Shown: positions 27,787-36,334 of the stretch, piece by piece
Numbering within the stretch: position 1 is the first letter of the stretch
How the letters are laid out: every line of letters begins with the position of its first letter
Assembly: GCF_021606685.1 (NCBI RefSeq)
Contig: NZ_WKCB01000004.1
Span: 1 to 64,000, forward strand
Direction: 5' to 3'
DNA from: Pseudomonas syringae
GTDB taxonomy: Bacteria; Pseudomonadota; Gammaproteobacteria; Pseudomonadales; Pseudomonadaceae
Length of the DNA stretch: 64,000 nt
The notes under the pieces: model-generated
The model's input: the letters and a program-made list of their open reading frames with translations, nothing else
Told to the model about the DNA's origin: nothing
Database searches by the model: none
Translations under genes and position numbers: made by a program

Positions 27787-27813
27787 TATAGTCTGGCGCA
27801 GTTTTGCCGATAA
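27787..27813 (+). promoter_or_regulatory. Sigma-28 (FliA) promoter for motAB
   Basis: TATAGTCT (27787-27794) and GCCGATAA (27806-27813) are separated by 11 bases. This matches the flagellar consensus TAAAGTTT-N11-GCCGATAA with a perfect -10 and six of eight bases in the -35. It lies 68 bp before motA. Confidence 0.8.
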
Positions 27814-27881
27814 GTAGAACAAGAGTTTTTCAGTTACCCCAAATATGTCCATGAACCCGACGGCGCAAGTACTCATCTCCT

Positions 27882-28733
27882 ATGGCTAAAATTATCGGCA
27901 TCATCGTCGTCTTCGCGAGCGTGCTCGGCGGGTACGTCCTGTCCCACGGTAAAATTGCGGCACTGATTCAGCCTTTCGAGGTACTGATTATCGGTGGTGC
28001 GGCATTGGGTGCGTTCCTGCAGGCCAACCCCGGCTACATGACCATGCACGTGGTCAAGAAATCCCTGGCCATGTTCGGTTCGCGTTTCACCCACACCTTC
28101 TATCTCGAGGTGTTGGGCCTGGTCTACGAGATCCTCAACAAGAGCCGCCGCGAAGGCATGATGGCCATCGAGGCCGACATCGAGGACGCCGCAGCCAGCC
28201 CGATTTTCGCCAAGTACCCGGCTGTGCTCAAAGACGAGCGCATGACCGCCTACATCTGTGATTACCTGCGCATCATGTCCTCCGGCAACATGGCCCCGCA
28301 TGAGCTGGAAGGCCTGTTCGACATGGAGCTGTTCAGCCTTAAAGAAGAGCTGGAACACCCCTCCCACGCCGTGACCGGCATTGCGGACGGCATGCCCGGC
28401 TTCGGTATCGTTGCGGCGGTACTCGGTATCGTGGTGACCATGGCCTCGCTGGGCGAGGGTGACCAGGCGGCCATCGGCATGCACGTAGGTGCGGCGCTGG
28501 TGGGTACCTTCTTCGGTATTCTCGCGGCCTACGGCTTCTTCGGCCCGCTGGCCACCTCCCTGGCTCACGATGCCAAGGAAGAAATCAACCTGTATGAGTC
28601 GATCAAGGCCAGCCTGGTAGCGTCCGCTTCCGGCATGCCGCCGTCGCTGGCGGTGGAGTTCGGTCGCAAGGTGCTGTACCCCAAGCATCGCCCAAGTTTT
28701 GCCGAGCTGGAACAAGCGGTTCGCGGTCGCTAA
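27882..28733 (+). CDS. motA: Flagellar motor stator protein MotA
   Basis: A 283-residue inner-membrane stator subunit with four helices (residues about 3-22, 33-50, 170-190 and 200-222). It couples proton flow with MotB to rotor torque. The cytoplasmic loop contains the conserved charged region (KEELEHPSHA after the RR/E patch), and the proline-containing segment VTGIADGMPGFGIVAAVLGIV is present by its GMPGFGIVAAVLG core. It begins 68 bp after the sigma-28 promoter, and motB starts 3 bp after its stop. Family length is exact. Confidence 0.97.
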   Translation: MAKIIGIIVVFASVLGGYVLSHGKIAALIQPFEVLIIGGAALGAFLQANPGYMTMHVVKKSLAMFGSRFTHTFYLEVLGLVYEILNKSRREGMMAIEADIEDAAASPIFAKYPAVLKDERMTAYICDYLRIMSSGNMAPHELEGLFDMELFSLKEELEHPSHAVTGIADGMPGFGIVAAVLGIVVTMASLGEGDQAAIGMHVGAALVGTFFGILAAYGFFGPLATSLAHDAKEEINLYESIKASLVASASGMPPSLAVEFGRKVLYPKHRPSFAELEQAVRGR

Positions 28734-28736
28734 GCC

Positions 28737-29756
28737 ATGGAAAACAACCAGCCGATAATCATCAAGCGCGTCAAGCGCTTCGCTGCGGGGCACCATGGCG
28801 GTGCCTGGAAAATCGCCTTCGCCGACTTTGCGACGGCGATGATGGCGTTCTTCCTGGTGCTCTGGCTGATGTCCACCGCCACGCCTGAACAGAAAATCGC
28901 CATCGCCGGTTACTTCAAAGACCCGATTGGCTTCTCGGAGAGCGGCACGCCCTTCGTGATCGACCTGGGCGGCTCGCCGCAACTGGCGCCGGAGCGCACC
29001 ATCAACCCGGAAGTGAAGACCGAAGCGCCGCAGGAGAAAATCCCGATCGAGCGCGACACCGTCGAGGCCATGGCTGATCAGGTCGAACAGGAGCGCCTGG
29101 AGCTGTTGCTGCAAGAACTGCAGACCAAGGTTGAGGAAAACCCGCAACTGCTCAAGTTCAAGGACCAGATTTCGTTCGAGATCACCCCGGACGGCCTGCG
29201 CATCCAGATCACCGACGCGGCCAACCGGCCGATGTTCGACTCGGGCAGCGCGCGCCTGAAGCCGTACTTTGAAGACATCCTGCTGGCCATGGCCGACACC
29301 ATCAAGGCGGTGCCGAACAAGATCAGCATCAGCGGCCACACCGACGCCAAGCCGTATGCGGGCCAGGGCGACTTCGGCAACTGGGAGCTGTCGGCCAACC
29401 GTGCCAACGCTGCGCGCCGTGCACTCGTAGCCGGCAGTTACCCGGACCCGCAAGTGGCGCGCGTGGTGGGTTTTGCGTCGTCGCAGCTGTTTGATCACAA
29501 AGACCCCTTCAACCCGATCAACCGCCGCATCGACATCGTGGTGCTGACCAAAAAGGCCCAGCGCGCGATTGAAGGCGACCAGCCACCGCCCGCAGCGCCA
29601 ACCCCAGGGGCGGGCGCGCCAGGCGAAGTACCGGTCGACCCGAACGCCATCCCGCCAGGGCAGGAGCCGTTACCGGCCCATGAACTGCGCCAGAAGCTGA
29701 ACCTGTTTGATGACGGTGGGGTTAAAGATCCTACGGTGCCAAAGGCTGGTACCTAG
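28737..29756 (+). CDS. motB: Flagellar motor stator protein MotB
   Basis: A 339-residue stator protein. The single transmembrane helix (about residues 26-50) carries the proton-binding Asp30 in IAFADFATAMMAFF. A periplasmic plug and linker are followed by an OmpA/peptidoglycan-binding domain with ISGHTDAKPY and NWELSANRANAARRAL (residues about 190-280), which anchors the stator to the wall. The C-terminal tail is Pro/Gly-rich and low complexity. It is cotranscribed with motA. Confidence 0.97.
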   Translation: MENNQPIIIKRVKRFAAGHHGGAWKIAFADFATAMMAFFLVLWLMSTATPEQKIAIAGYFKDPIGFSESGTPFVIDLGGSPQLAPERTINPEVKTEAPQEKIPIERDTVEAMADQVEQERLELLLQELQTKVEENPQLLKFKDQISFEITPDGLRIQITDAANRPMFDSGSARLKPYFEDILLAMADTIKAVPNKISISGHTDAKPYAGQGDFGNWELSANRANAARRALVAGSYPDPQVARVVGFASSQLFDHKDPFNPINRRIDIVVLTKKAQRAIEGDQPPPAAPTPGAGAPGEVPVDPNAIPPGQEPLPAHELRQKLNLFDDGGVKDPTVPKAGT

Positions 29757-29813
29757 GTAGTGGCGAGCCGGCTTGCTCTGGCAATTAGGCTTTTTGTCGC
29801 AAGTAGGCTTGTT

Positions 29814-29946
29814 GTGGCGAGCGGGTTTGCCCGCGTTGGGCTGCGAAGCAGCCCCAGATAAATCAAAATGCGGTGTATCAGATACTCCGCAGGGCCTGGT
29901 TCCAGGGCCGCTTCGCGGCCCAACGCGGGCAAGCCCGCTCGCCACA
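29814..29946. repeat. Class B inverted REP pair
   Basis: Left arm GTGGCGAGCGGGTTTGCC leads into CGCGTTGGG and GCGAAGCAGCCCC; the right arm (GGCCCAACGCGGGCAAGCC to CGCCAC) mirrors it. The spacer is longer than in the copy at 21.26 kb. A degenerate head (GTGGCGAGCCGGCTTGC) precedes it at 29760. This fills the gap between the convergent motB and rsgA. Confidence 0.85.
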
Positions 29947-29962
29947 TTGTCAGCAGTGCGAG

Positions 29963-30994
29963 TTAGTAACTGCTTTCAGGCAGGCTGGCAATAATCGACC
30001 GATAGCTGTTCATCCGCTGCTGCTGCACGCGGCCATCTTCGAGGGCCTTGAGCAGTGCGCAACCCGGCTCGCGGTCGTGTTTGCAGTCGCGGAAGCGGCA
30101 CGTGCCGATCAGATCGTTGAACTCGATGAAGCCCGCTTCCACATCGCTGCGGCTGACGTGGCCGAGGCCGAATTCGCGGATGCCGGGGGAGTCGATCAGT
30201 TCGCCGCCGCCGGGGAAGTGGAACAACCGCGCGGTGGTGGTGGTGTGAGTGCCTTGGCCGGACAGCTCCGACAGGGGGCCGACACGGGTGTCGACTTCCG
30301 GCAGCAGGCTGTTGACCAGCGATGACTTGCCCACGCCCGACTGGCCGACAAACACGCTGATGCGCCCGTCCAACTGCTGTTGCAGCTGTTCCATGCCGTT
30401 GCCGTGATGCGCCGAAACCTCCAGCACCGGGTAACCCAGGGTGCGGTAGACCGCCAGCAGCGCATTGAGCGCCGGAGCGTTCTGTTCGTCGATCAGGTCG
30501 AATTTGTTCAGCAGCAGCAGCGGACGGATGCCGGCGTGCTCGGCCGCGACCAGGTAGCGGTCGATCAGGTTGGCATGCGGCTCGGGCAGCGGCGCGAACA
30601 CGATCACGATCATGTCGACGTTGGCCGCCACCGGCTTGAGCTGGCCACGGCTGTCGGGGCGGCGCAGTTCGGTGGTGCGTGGCAACTGGGCGACGATGAC
30701 GCCGATGCCCTGGTTGCCAGCACGCCACACGACCTTATCGCCGGTGACCAGCGCAGGCAGGTTGGCGCGCAAGTGGCAGCGAGAGACCGAGCCTGCGAGT
30801 TCGCCCTCGAGCGCCTCGACTTCGACCTGTACGCCAAAGTGCGCGATCACCAGGCCCGTTTGCTCGGGGCCGAGGTCGCCGCCCTCGAGCGCTTCCACGG
30901 CGGAGGATTCACGTTTAGCGGCGCGTGCGGCGCGCTCACCTTGAATCTTTTCGATGCGCCAGTTTTGGCGACGATTGAGCTGGCGTTTGGCCAT
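29963..30994 (-). CDS. rsgA: Small ribosomal subunit biogenesis GTPase RsgA
   Basis: A 343-residue circularly permuted GTPase that helps 30S subunit maturation. An N-terminal basic segment and OB fold come first, then the permuted motifs: G4 LLNKFD, G5 VSAH, G1 [12 protein letters not shown] and G3 DSPGI. The zinc site near the C-terminus is [14 protein letters not shown]. The start [13 protein letters not shown] gives the family length. It diverges from orn, the same arrangement as in E. coli, with 108 bp between the starts. Confidence 0.96.
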   Translation of the reverse strand: MAKRQLNRRQNWRIEKIQGERAARAAKRESSAVEALEGGDLGPEQTGLVIAHFGVQVEVEALEGELAGSVSRCHLRANLPALVTGDKVVWRAGNQGIGVIVAQLPRTTELRRPDSRGQLKPVAANVDMIVIVFAPLPEPHANLIDRYLVAAEHAGIRPLLLLNKFDLIDEQNAPALNALLAVYRTLGYPVLEVSAHHGNGMEQLQQQLDGRISVFVGQSGVGKSSLVNSLLPEVDTRVGPLSELSGQGTHTTTTARLFHFPGGGELIDSPGIREFGLGHVSRSDVEAGFIEFNDLIGTCRFRDCKHDREPGCALLKALEDGRVQQQRMNSYRSIIASLPESSY

Positions 30995-31102
30995 TGGTGT
31001 TCCGTGTCGATAATGCAAAGGTTGGGTGAAACGGTCGCGAGTCTAGCACGGCCCCGCCTGCTAAACTGCGCAGCTACGCCAAGGTGCCAAGAGAATCAAG
31101 CC

Positions 31103-31645
31103 ATGCAAAACCCACAGAACCTGATTTGGATCGATCTGGAAATGACCGGTCTGAACCCCGACACCGACGTCATCATCGAGATGGCCACCATTGTCACCGA
31201 CAGCAACCTCAATACCTTGGCCGAAGGTCCGGTGATCGCCATCCACCACAGCGACGCAGTGCTGGCCACCATGGACGAGTGGAACACCCGCACCCATGGC
31301 AACTCCGGCCTGACCCAGCGCGTACGCGACAGCCGCATCAGCATGGCCGAGGCCGAAGCCGAAACCATCGCCTTCCTGGAAAAATGGGTGCCCAAGGGCA
31401 AGTCGCCGATCTGCGGCAACAGCATCTGCCAGGATCGTCGCTTCCTCTATACCCATATGAAAGGGCTGGAAAGCTACTTCCACTACCGCAACCTCGATGT
31501 GTCCACCTTGAAAGAGCTGGCCGCGCGCTGGGCGCCGGAAGTCAAAGACAGCTTCCATAAAGGCAGCACCCACCTGGCACTGGATGATATTCGCGAGTCG
31601 ATCGCCGAGCTGCAGCATTACCGCAAGCATTTCATCAAGGCTTGA
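31103..31645 (+). CDS. orn: Oligoribonuclease
   Basis: A 180-residue DEDDh exonuclease that degrades dinucleotides, including pGpG from cyclic-di-GMP turnover. The metal ligands are visible: Asp and Glu in WIDLEMTGL, Asp in [12 protein letters not shown], and His/Asp in [12 protein letters not shown]. The start [16 protein letters not shown] has a weak GAGAATCAAG upstream; the frame extends upstream but family length fixes the start. It is essential in pseudomonads as a rule. Confidence 0.97.
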   Translation: MQNPQNLIWIDLEMTGLNPDTDVIIEMATIVTDSNLNTLAEGPVIAIHHSDAVLATMDEWNTRTHGNSGLTQRVRDSRISMAEAEAETIAFLEKWVPKGKSPICGNSICQDRRFLYTHMKGLESYFHYRNLDVSTLKELAARWAPEVKDSFHKGSTHLALDDIRESIAELQHYRKHFIKA

Positions 31646-31665
31646 AGATTTGGCGCCTGGCCTGG

Positions 31666-31757
31666 CGCCTTCGCGAGCAAGCCCGCTCCCACATTCGGCT
31701 GCATTCCAAAGCTGGAACTCGGTCAAATGTGGGAGCGGGCTTGCTCGCGAAGGGCGC
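31666..31757. repeat. Class C REP pair, arms facing outward
   Basis: A reverse-oriented arm (GCCTTCGCGAGCAAGCCC with GCTCCCAC) at 31667-31691 and a forward arm (GTGGGAGCGGGCTTGC then TCGCGAAGG) at 31729-31753. The outermost bases GCGCC and GGGCGC also pair. It lies between orn and the TRIC-type gene. Confidence 0.85.
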
Positions 31758-31839
31758 AACGCGGTCTTTCGCCAAGCGCCCCCTTTTGGTGCCATCATCA
31801 AATGATTAGACTGCGCGCCTCTTTGCAAGGATCGCCATC

Positions 31840-32454
31840 ATGCTGCTGATGCTCTACCTCATCGCCATCACCGCCGAAGCCATGACGGGCGCTTTGTCCG
31901 CCGGGCGGCGTGGTATGGACTGGTTTGGCGTGGTGTTGATCGCATGCGTGACGGCGCTGGGCGGCGGTTCGGTGCGCGATGTGCTGTTGGGCCATTACCC
32001 GCTCACTTGGGTCAAGCACCCGGAATACCTGGTGCTGACCTCCGTCGCCGCGCTGGTGACGATCTTTATCGCGCCGCTGATGCGCCATCTGCGTTCGCTG
32101 TTCCTGGCCCTGGACGCCGTGGGCCTGGTGGCCTTTACGCTGATTGGCTGCATGACCGCGCTGGAAATGGGCCACGGCATGCTGGTGGCGTCGGTCAGCG
32201 GGGTGATCACCGGGGTGTTCGGCGGCATTCTGCGGGATATTTTCTGCAACGATATCCCACTGATCTTTCGCCGCGAGCTGTACGCCAGCGTGTCGTTCCT
32301 CGCCGCCTGGTTCTACTTGCTGTGCCTGTATCTGGAACTGCCCAGCGAGCAATCGATTCTACTCACCCTCTTCAGCGGCTTTCTATTACGCCTGCTGGCG
32401 ATCCGCTTTCACTGGGAAATGCCCAAGTTCGTCTACAACGACGACGTCCACTAG
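31840..32454 (+). CDS. Trimeric intracellular cation (TRIC/UPF0126) channel family protein
   Basis: A 204-residue membrane protein with about seven helices made of two related halves, as in the TRIC (UPF0126, YicG) family. The family glycine motif GGGSVRDVLLGHYP appears in the first half and its counterpart GGILRDIFCNDIP in the second. Prokaryotic members form potassium-permeable trimers in vitro; the physiological role is unclear. The start MLLMLYLIAI follows AAGGA. It overlaps the convergent queG gene by 4 bp at the stop codons. Confidence 0.88.
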   Translation: MLLMLYLIAITAEAMTGALSAGRRGMDWFGVVLIACVTALGGGSVRDVLLGHYPLTWVKHPEYLVLTSVAALVTIFIAPLMRHLRSLFLALDAVGLVAFTLIGCMTALEMGHGMLVASVSGVITGVFGGILRDIFCNDIPLIFRRELYASVSFLAAWFYLLCLYLELPSEQSILLTLFSGFLLRLLAIRFHWEMPKFVYNDDVH

Positions 32455-33515
32455 CGCGCCGCGTGCTGGCTCAGAGCCCACTCGACGTGCTCGCGCACCA
32501 GCTCCGACGGGTAATCGCGGCGCGCCTTCAAGGCTTCCAGCACCGGAATGCTCGAGGGCGCATTGCCCAGGCCCACCGCCAGGTTGCGCAGCCAGCGCTC
32601 ATACCCGGCGCGGCGTAACGGCGAGCCTTCGGTGCTGCTGAGGAATTTATCCTCGTCCCACATAAACAGTTCGGCCAGCTCGGCGTTATCCAGGTTATGC
32701 CGCGGCTTGAAGTCGCTCTCGCCAGTAGGGCGAGCGAAACGATTCCACGGGCAAACGATCTGACAGTCATCGCAGCCGAATACCCGGTTGCCGATCAATG
32801 GGCGCAGGTCCTCGGGGATCGCGCTTTTGAGTTCGATGGTCAGGTAGGAAATGCAGCGCCGGGCGTCCAGCACATAGGGGCCGACGAAGGCATTGGTCGG
32901 GCAGATATCCAGGCAGGCGGTGCAGCGGCCGCAGTGTTCGGTGGTATGAGGGGGATCTACCGGCAGCGGCAGATCCACAAACAGCTCGCTGAGGAAGAAA
33001 TAGCTGCCGGCCTTGCGATTGAGCACCAGCGTGTTTTTGCCGATCCAGCCCAGACCGGCCTGCTCGGCGATGGCTTTTTCCAGCACCGGTGCGCTGTCGA
33101 CAAAGGCGCGAAAGCCGAACGGGCCGATCTGTGCCTGGATACGGTCGGCCAGTTGCTGCACGCGTTTGCGGATCAGCTTGTGGTAATCGCGGCCCAGGGC
33201 GTAGCGCGAGATGTAGGCTTTTTCCGGCTTGGCCAGCAGCTGCGCCATTTGGGTGTCGCCTGGCAGATAATCCATGCGCAGCGACACCACGCGCAAGGTG
33301 CCGGGCACCAGTTCGTCGGGGTGCGAACGTTTGCTGCCGTGGGCGCCCATATAGTCCATCTCGCCGTGGTAGCCCGCGTCGAGCCAGCGTTGCAGGTGCT
33401 GTTCATGCTCGGCCAGATCCAGGCCGCTGATGCCGACTTGTTGAAAGCCCAGCTCGCGGCCCCAGTCTTTGATCGATTGGGCGAGGGCGGGCAGATCGGA
33501 GGTAATAGCGGGCAT
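32451..33515 (-). CDS. queG: Epoxyqueuosine reductase
   Basis: A 354-residue iron-sulfur and cobalamin enzyme that reduces epoxyqueuosine to queuosine in tRNA. Two ferredoxin-type clusters are visible: CGRCTACLDICPTNAF and CDDCQIVCPWNRF. The catalytic-domain segment VDSAPVLEKAIAEQAGLGWIGKN (key AGLGWIGKN) and the C-terminal HEAT-like repeat (REHVEWALSQH) fit QueG. The start MPAITSDLPALAQS is chosen because the upstream frame lies across the divergent nnrD promoter region. The divergence from nnrD-tsaE-amiB-mutL is typical of pseudomonads and enterics. Confidence 0.95.
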   Translation of the reverse strand: MPAITSDLPALAQSIKDWGRELGFQQVGISGLDLAEHEQHLQRWLDAGYHGEMDYMGAHGSKRSHPDELVPGTLRVVSLRMDYLPGDTQMAQLLAKPEKAYISRYALGRDYHKLIRKRVQQLADRIQAQIGPFGFRAFVDSAPVLEKAIAEQAGLGWIGKNTLVLNRKAGSYFFLSELFVDLPLPVDPPHTTEHCGRCTACLDICPTNAFVGPYVLDARRCISYLTIELKSAIPEDLRPLIGNRVFGCDDCQIVCPWNRFARPTGESDFKPRHNLDNAELAELFMWDEDKFLSSTEGSPLRRAGYERWLRNLAVGLGNAPSSIPVLEALKARRDYPSELVREHVEWALSQHAAR

Positions 33516-33544
33516 GAGACACGGGAAACCACAGGTTAGATGCG

Positions 33545-33550
33545 TATAAT
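33545..33550 (+). promoter_or_regulatory. -10 box TATAAT ahead of the nnrD-tsaE-amiB-mutL cluster
   Basis: A perfect TATAAT lies 28 bp before the nnrD ATG in the 63-bp queG-nnrD divergent region. No good -35 is seen at 17 bases, so an activator may be needed. It is the best candidate for the start of the long rightward cluster. Confidence 0.45.
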
Positions 33551-33578
33551 TCTGCCAGACATCGGAGCTTGAAGACGC

Positions 33579-34439
33579 ATGCCGCAGACAAAACTCGAAA
33601 TAACCGACGTTCAGCCCCTGTTGCACGGCCAATTGCCGCAACTGGCTGCGCGTTCCTCAGACGCCCATAAAGGCCAGTTCGGCCACCTGCTGGTGATCGG
33701 TGGCGACCGCGGCGTTGGCGGCGCTGCGCTGCTGAGCGCCGAAAGTGCCTTGCGCAGTGGCGCGGGCATGGTGTCCCTGGCGACCCGGCCTGAGCACGTG
33801 CCCGCCGCGTTGGCCCGCTTGCCGGAGGTGATGACCGTTGGCGTGAGTTCGGCCAACCAGGTGATGGGGCTGCTCGAAAAAATCTCGGTGATCGTCATCG
33901 GCCCGGGCCTGGGCGACGCCGCCTGGGGCAAGAGCCTGTTGTCCGTCGCCGCCAACGCTAAACAGCCACAGGTCTGGGACGCAGACGCCTTGAACCAGCT
34001 GGCCAAGGGCGGCGTCAGCCTGCCGGCCAACAGCGTGATTACCCCGCATCCGGGGGAAGCCGCACGTTTGTTGGGGCTTTCGACAGCCGAGGTTCAGGCC
34101 GATCGTATTAGGGTGGCGCGCGCGTTAAGTCAGACATTCAATGCAGTGGCTATCCTCAAGGGTGCTGGCAGTTTGATTGCCAGCCCTGACGGACGTGTTT
34201 CGCGGTGTGACCAAGGCCATCCGGCCATGGCGACGGCGGGGCTCGGCGATGTATTGGCGGGCCTGGTGGGCGCCTTGTTGGCGCAAGGCCTGCCGGCGTA
34301 TGAAGCCAGCTGCCTCGCCGTGTGGTTGCACGCGACCGCTGGGGATCGCCAAGGCACCTTTGGTCGCGGCCTGGCGGCCGGTGACCTGATACCCGCCATT
34401 CGTCAATTGTTGGAGGAGCAGTCGCCGTGCCTGAAGTAA
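33579..34439 (+). CDS. nnrD: ADP-dependent NAD(P)H-hydrate dehydratase, single-domain
   Basis: A 286-residue ribokinase-like enzyme that repairs hydrated NAD(P)H. Family motifs are GHLLVIGGDRGVGGAALL (N-terminal), VIGPGLG, VWDADALN, VITPHPGEAARLL and the C-terminal catalytic ATAGLGDVLAG. E. coli Nnr fuses this domain to an NAD(P)HX epimerase (YjeF_N) domain, whereas here the protein starts directly with the dehydratase. The gene begins the cluster nnrD-tsaE-amiB-mutL and overlaps tsaE by 13 bp. Confidence 0.93.
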   Translation: MPQTKLEITDVQPLLHGQLPQLAARSSDAHKGQFGHLLVIGGDRGVGGAALLSAESALRSGAGMVSLATRPEHVPAALARLPEVMTVGVSSANQVMGLLEKISVIVIGPGLGDAAWGKSLLSVAANAKQPQVWDADALNQLAKGGVSLPANSVITPHPGEAARLLGLSTAEVQADRIRVARALSQTFNAVAILKGAGSLIASPDGRVSRCDQGHPAMATAGLGDVLAGLVGALLAQGLPAYEASCLAVWLHATAGDRQGTFGRGLAAGDLIPAIRQLLEEQSPCLK

Positions 34440-34897
34440 TCCTTTTCGTGGCCGATGAAGACACCATGGTGGCGTTCGGTCATCGCATTGCCCAGGTCAC
34501 GGGCGGGGCGGGGCTGATCTTTCTTGAGGGCGACCTGGGCGCAGGCAAGACCACGTTGTCCCGGGGGATTATTCGTGGCCTGGGTCATACGGGAGCGGTC
34601 AAAAGCCCTACGTTTACCCTGGTTGAGCCCTACGAGATCGGCGCGGTTCGAGCGTTTCACTTCGACCTCTACCGCCTGGTCGACCCCGAAGAGCTGGAGT
34701 ACATGGGCATCCGTGATTACTTCGATGAAGATGCGCTGTGCCTGATCGAGTGGCCAGATAAAGGCACAGGCTTTTTGCCAAAGCCGGACCTGACCATTAC
34801 CATTACGCCGCATGATCACGGACGTCAGCTGAAGTTGTTGCCCCAGAGCGCGCGCGGCCAGTCGTGGTGCGCCGCTTTGGCATTGGAATTCAAATAA
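34427..34897 (+). CDS. tsaE: tRNA threonylcarbamoyladenosine biosynthesis ATPase TsaE
   Basis: A 156-residue P-loop ATPase that works with TsaB and TsaD to make t6A at position 37 of ANN-decoding tRNAs. Walker A is GDLGAGKTTLSRG; the switch region KSPTFTLVEPY and LIEWPDKG are family signatures. The start is GTG at 34427 inside the end of nnrD (13-bp overlap, translational coupling). Length is normal. Confidence 0.96.
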   Translation: MPEVILFVADEDTMVAFGHRIAQVTGGAGLIFLEGDLGAGKTTLSRGIIRGLGHTGAVKSPTFTLVEPYEIGAVRAFHFDLYRLVDPEELEYMGIRDYFDEDALCLIEWPDKGTGFLPKPDLTITITPHDHGRQLKLLPQSARGQSWCAALALEFK

Positions 34898-34912
34898 TTG
34901 GTGGGGTTAGGT

Positions 34913-36334
34913 ATGCGCTTTCGCGCGATGGTTGCTGTCGTAGGGGTGTTGCTTGCGGCAATGACTTTCAATGCTCTGGCTGCTTCGCAGGTGAAAAGTG
35001 TTCGCCTGTGGCGAGCGCCGGATAACACGCGACTGGTGTTCGACCTGTCTGGCCCGGTCCAGCACAGTGTCTTTACCCTGACGGCGCCTGATCGCCTGGT
35101 GATCGACATCAACGGTGCGACCCTGGCCGCGCCGCTGAAAGTCTCCACCGCCAACACGCCGATTACCGCGATGCGCTCGGCGCAGCGCACGCCGACCGAC
35201 CTGCGGGTGGTGATCGACCTGAAAAAAGTCGTCACCCCGAAAAGCTTCTCCCTGGCCCCGAATGCCCAGTACGGCAACCGACTGGTGGTCGACCTGTTCG
35301 ACAACGCCGCCGACGCCGCACCGCCGCCTGCGCCGACCCCGAGCGTGGCCACAGTGCCGGCAGTACCGGTCAACCCCGCGCAACCCCAGGTCAAGTTGCC
35401 GCCTCCGCCTCCGGCGCCGGCCGGCAAGCGCGACATTATTGTGGTGATCGACGCCGGCCACGGCGGTGAAGACCCGGGGGCCTCTGGGTCGCGCGGCCAG
35501 CATGAAAAAGACGTGGTATTGGCCATCGCCCGAGAGCTGCAGCGCCAGGTCAATGGTATGAAAGGCTACCGCGCCGAGCTGACCCGCACCGGCGACTACT
35601 TCATTCCGTTGCGCGGCCGTACCGAAATCGCCCGCAAAAAGGGTGCTGATCTGTTCGTGTCGATCCATGCCGACGCCGCGCCATCGACCGCCGCGTTCGG
35701 TGCGTCGGTGTTTGCCCTGTCGGATCGCGGCGCTACGTCGGAGACTGCCCGTTGGCTGGCCGACAGTGAAAACCGTTCCGACTTGATCGGCGGGGCCGGC
35801 AACGTGTCCCTCGATGACAAGGACAAGATGCTCGCCGGGGTGCTGCTCGACCTGTCGATGACCGCCTCGCTGACCTCCAGCTTGAACGTCGGGCAAAAAG
35901 TCCTGAGCAACATTGGCCGAGTCACCTCGTTGCACAAACAGCGCGTGGAGCAGGCCGGGTTCATGGTGTTGAAATCGCCGGATATTCCGTCGATCCTGGT
36001 GGAAACCGGGTTTATCTCCAACGCCAACGAAGCCTCGAAGCTGGCCAGTGCGAGCCACCAGCAGGCGCTGGCGCGTTCGATCAGCGCCGGTGTTCGCCAG
36101 TTCTTCCAGCAGAACCCGCCGCCGGGCACCTACATTGCCTGGCTGCGCGATTCCGGGAAGATCGCCCAGGGCCCGCGTGATCATCGCGTGCAGCCGGGCG
36201 ACACGCTGGCGATGCTCGCGGTGCGATTCCAGGTGTCGGCCGCGACCTTGCGCAGCGCCAATAACCTCAAGACCGACGAATTGAAGGTCGGCCAGGTGCT
36301 GACCATCCCCGGCACCGAATTGGCGGCACAGTAA
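34913..36334 (+). CDS. amiB: N-acetylmuramoyl-L-alanine amidase (AmiB-type) with AMIN and LysM domains
   Basis: A 473-residue periplasmic enzyme that cuts the amide bond between MurNAc and L-Ala for daughter-cell separation. A signal peptide ends near NALA-AS (residue 24). The AMIN septal-targeting domain (about 28-135) is followed by a Pro-rich linker ([15 protein letters not shown]), the Amidase_3 domain (about 175-400; zinc ligands in [19 protein letters not shown] and VETGFISN) and a C-terminal LysM domain ([16 protein letters not shown]). The ATG at 34913 is chosen over TTG and GTG codons just upstream because it begins the signal peptide. The mutL start overlaps its stop by one base. 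Confidence 0.95.
   Translation: MRFRAMVAVVGVLLAAMTFNALAASQVKSVRLWRAPDNTRLVFDLSGPVQHSVFTLTAPDRLVIDINGATLAAPLKVSTANTPITAMRSAQRTPTDLRVVIDLKKVVTPKSFSLAPNAQYGNRLVVDLFDNAADAAPPPAPTPSVATVPAVPVNPAQPQVKLPPPPPAPAGKRDIIVVIDAGHGGEDPGASGSRGQHEKDVVLAIARELQRQVNGMKGYRAELTRTGDYFIPLRGRTEIARKKGADLFVSIHADAAPSTAAFGASVFALSDRGATSETARWLADSENRSDLIGGAGNVSLDDKDKMLAGVLLDLSMTASLTSSLNVGQKVLSNIGRVTSLHKQRVEQAGFMVLKSPDIPSILVETGFISNANEASKLASASHQQALARSISAGVRQFFQQNPPPGTYIAWLRDSGKIAQGPRDHRVQPGDTLAMLAVRFQVSAATLRSANNLKTDELKVGQVLTIPGTELAAQ

Noticed and set aside
34907..36184. Arg/His/Gly-rich minus-strand frame opposite amiB
   Set aside because: Mirror of amiB codon bias; repeated RRRR runs come from Pro/Ala codons on the real strand.
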